Position numbers and translations under genes: made by a program
The notes under the pieces: generated by a model
What the model was told of the DNA's origin: nothing
What the model saw: only the letters and a program-made list of their open reading frames with translations
Database searches by the model: none
Part shown: in pieces, positions 4,397 to 5,942 of the stretch
How the letters are laid out: every line of letters begins with the position of its first letter
How positions within the stretch are numbered: position 1 is the stretch's first letter
From: Alphaproteobacteria bacterium MarineAlpha6_Bin2
Lineage (GTDB): Bacteria > Pseudomonadota > Alphaproteobacteria > GCA-002720895
Assembly: GCA_002937815.1 (NCBI GenBank)
Contig: PTKQ01000025.1
Span: 1 to 5,942 of the forward strand
DNA: 5,942 nt
Direction of reading: 5' to 3'

Positions 4397-5125
4397 ATGA
4401 TAAAGATAACAAATTTAACAAAAAAGTTTGATGATTTTGTAGCTGTTGACAACCTTACTATGAATGTTAACAAAGGAGAGGTTCTAGGTTTTTTAGGTCC
4501 AAATGGAGCTGGAAAATCAACAACTATGAAAATGATTACAGGATTTATTAAACCTACTAGTGGCCATATAGAAGTAAATAATATGGATATAGAAAAAAAC
4601 CCAATCGAATGTAAACAACTTATTGGCTATCTTCCCGAAGGAGCACCTTTATATGGGGACATGACACCAAAAGATATGTTAAAATTTGTTTCCTCAATTA
4701 GAGGAATGAGTGGAAAAAGATTTAAATCAGCATTTGATGATATAGTTGTCCAGACTCAAATTACAGATGTTATAAACCAGCCAATAGAAACTCTTTCAAA
4801 AGGATATAAAAGAAGAGTCGGATTAGCACAAGCACTAATACATGATCCTGAAATTTTAATTCTTGATGAGCCAACTGATGGATTAGACCCAAATCAAAAA
4901 CATCATGTAAGAAACTTGATTAATGAAATGGGTAAGAAAAAAGCAATAATTATTTCAACCCATATACTCGAAGAAGTTGATGCTGTTTGTTCTCGAGCAG
5001 CTATTATTGCAAAAGGAAAACTATTAATTGATAAAAAACCTAAAGATTTAAGAAAAGGTAATAAAAACAAAGATTTAGATAGTATATTTAGAGAAATTAC
5101 TTTAGGTAGAAAAAAAGAAGAATAG
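4397..5125 (+). CDS. ABC transporter ATP-binding protein, ABC-2 / GldA-like
   Basis: This is the cytoplasmic ATPase that would drive the membrane partner encoded next; 242 residues plus context fit a single nucleotide-binding domain. Walker A GPNGAGKST is at 34-42. The Q-loop region is GYLPEGAPLYGDMT (77-90), with Glu81 where most ABC proteins have Gln; the form 'YLPE..PLY' is, to my knowledge, common in this exporter subfamily. The signature LSKGYKRRVGLAQAL is at 133-147, Walker B ILILDEP at 153-159, the D-loop GLDP at 162-165 and the H-loop His at 189 (STHILEE). All catalytic elements are intact. It resembles GldA and other ATPases of ABC-2 exporters; the GldA name comes from gliding Bacteroidetes and does not imply gliding here. 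No Shine-Dalgarno precedes the start. The permease gene follows after 7 bp, so the two are surely one operon. The substrate is unknown. Confidence 0.93.
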   Translation: MIKITNLTKKFDDFVAVDNLTMNVNKGEVLGFLGPNGAGKSTTMKMITGFIKPTSGHIEVNNMDIEKNPIECKQLIGYLPEGAPLYGDMTPKDMLKFVSSIRGMSGKRFKSAFDDIVVQTQITDVINQPIETLSKGYKRRVGLAQALIHDPEILILDEPTDGLDPNQKHHVRNLINEMGKKKAIIISTHILEEVDAVCSRAAIIAKGKLLIDKKPKDLRKGNKNKDLDSIFREITLGRKKEE

Positions 5126-5132
5126 TATCAAA

Positions 5133-5867
5133 ATGACTATTTTAATAAATATAATAAAAAGAGAATTATCAAGCTACTTTTCGACACCGTTAGCTTATGT
5201 TTTTATAGTAATTTTTCTTGCTTTGATAGAATCACTTACATTTTATGTTGGAAACTTTTTCGTTAGAGGACAAGCTGATTTAAATTCTTTTTTTGTATTT
5301 CATCCATGGGTTTATATTCTACTAATTCCTGCGGTAACGATGCGTTTGTGGGCTGAAGAAAGGAAAACTGGAACAATCGAGTTATTAATGACATTGCCTT
5401 TGTCAACAACGCAGGCAGTCCTAGGAAAATTTATAGCCGCTTGGCTTTTTATACTTGTTGCTTTAGTTCTAACATTTCCAATATGGATTACGGTTAATTA
5501 CTTAGGCGATCCAGATAATGGAGTAGTTTTTGCTGGCTATATTGGAAGTTTATTTATGGCAGGAGCATACTTATCTATTGGATCCTGTATATCTGCAATA
5601 ACAAAAAATCAAGTTATAGCATTTGTTATTGGAACAACTGTTTGTTTCTTATTCACTATGACAGGAGTAGATCTTGTTTTAAACTTTTTTAAACTCTGGG
5701 CTCCTGATTTTTTAGTAAATACTATTTCTTCTATGAGTTTTTTAACCCATTTTGACTCAATTACAAAGGGCGTTATTGAAATACGAGATTTTCTTTTTTA
5801 TTTAAGTGTTATTATTTTTTGGATTTTTTTAAATATTGTAATAGTTGAGTATAAAAAATTTAATTAG
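5133..5867 (+). CDS. ABC-2 type permease, GldF-like
   Basis: This is the inner-membrane partner of the preceding ATPase. The 244 residues contain about six hydrophobic spans (roughly 19-42, 57-72, 98-122, 130-152, 160-178 and 218-239), typical of an ABC-2 half-transporter. The N terminus (INIIKRELSSYFSTPLAYVF) and the cytoplasmic motif EERKTGTIELLMTLPLS (75-91) are characteristic of the GldF/NosY-like branch; the E-R-K-TG-E-L element is thought to contact the ATPase. A large extracytoplasmic segment follows the fifth span (KLWAPDFLVNTISSMSFLTHFDSITKG). The start lies 7 bp after the ATPase stop, with only an AGAAGAA run as a possible ribosome site. The stop codon overlaps the Shine-Dalgarno of the next gene, pointing to translational coupling. 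Confidence 0.92.
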   Translation: MTILINIIKRELSSYFSTPLAYVFIVIFLALIESLTFYVGNFFVRGQADLNSFFVFHPWVYILLIPAVTMRLWAEERKTGTIELLMTLPLSTTQAVLGKFIAAWLFILVALVLTFPIWITVNYLGDPDNGVVFAGYIGSLFMAGAYLSIGSCISAITKNQVIAFVIGTTVCFLFTMTGVDLVLNFFKLWAPDFLVNTISSMSFLTHFDSITKGVIEIRDFLFYLSVIIFWIFLNIVIVEYKKFN

Positions 5868-5870
5868 GGA
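5866..5870 (+). promoter_or_regulatory. Shine-Dalgarno AGGGA for the third ABC-cluster gene
   Basis: AGGGA overlaps the permease stop codon (TAG 5865-5867) and lies 6 nt before ATG 5877. It is the clearest ribosome binding site in the window, where most genes have none, and it decides the start of the next gene in favour of 5877 over the ATG at 5870. Confidence 0.7.
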
Positions 5871-5876
5871 TGATTT

Positions 5877-5942
5877 ATGTTTTTAAATAATTTTCTAGAA
5901 AACGAAAAGAAGCTACCAATAATTATCATTTTAGCAATTATT
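5877..5942 (+). CDS. N terminus of third ABC-cluster gene, possibly GldG-like (3' end outside window)
   Basis: Twenty-two codons are visible: a polar start (MFLNNFLENEKKLP) leading into a hydrophobic stretch (IIIILAII) that looks like the first membrane span. The start has a good Shine-Dalgarno and sits 9 bp after the permease. In proteobacteria with this ATPase-permease pair, the next gene usually codes for a GldG-family protein with an N-terminal anchor and a large periplasmic domain, often followed by a DUF4340 protein. The start seen here agrees with that, but the identity rests on gene order, not on recognised sequence. Confidence 0.6.
   Translation, partial: MFLNNFLENEKKLPIIIILAII

Noticed and set aside
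5870..5890. ATG at 5870 as the start of the third ABC-cluster gene
   Set aside because: That frame stops after six codons (TAA at 5888-5890), and the ATG overlaps the Shine-Dalgarno that serves ATG 5877.

Overview
The window looks like a piece of a streamlined, very AT-rich alphaproteobacterial chromosome, most likely from the SAR11 clade (Pelagibacterales) or a close relative. The reasons are the strong A/T bias with long A runs inside genes, gaps of 2-17 bp between most genes, almost no Shine-Dalgarno sequences, an alphaproteobacterial-style HisZ, and an rpoH-rluD pair. Having both histidine (hisZ) and purine (purA) synthesis genes argues for a free-living cell and against Rickettsia-like parasites. 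The taxonomic call is inference.

Layout. Positions 1-519 (+) hold the C-terminal part of hisZ, cut by the window edge. Then comes purA (+, best start 528), which runs to 1802 and meets rpoH (-, 1805-2722) tail to tail with 2 bp between stop codons. A 117-bp gap (2723-2839) lies upstream of rpoH and downstream of rluD (-, 2840-3580). It is the richest non-coding stretch here: an exact DnaA box, an 8-bp dyad, AT-rich hairpins and two GANTC sites. Across a 17-bp divergent gap the + strand resumes: a 94-aa single-span membrane protein (3598-3882), a tRNA-Glu with anticodon CTC (3885-3960), a 121-aa probable lipoprotein (3976-4341), and an ABC-2 export cluster made of an ATPase (4397-5125), a permease (5133-5867) and the first 22 codons of a third gene (5877 onward, cut by the window edge).

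Function. Most of this is housekeeping: histidine and AMP synthesis, the heat-shock sigma factor, 23S rRNA pseudouridylation and a glutamate tRNA. The ABC cluster resembles the GldA-GldF-GldG arrangement that is also common in non-gliding proteobacteria; its substrate cannot be read from sequence.

I see no mobile element, CRISPR array, toxin-antitoxin pair or defence system. The observations most worth checking are the exact DnaA box in front of rpoH, with a second exact copy 195 bp away inside rluD, and the S4-less RluD. Next are the tRNA packed between two protein genes without room for its own terminator, and the C34 isoacceptor in an AT-rich genome.
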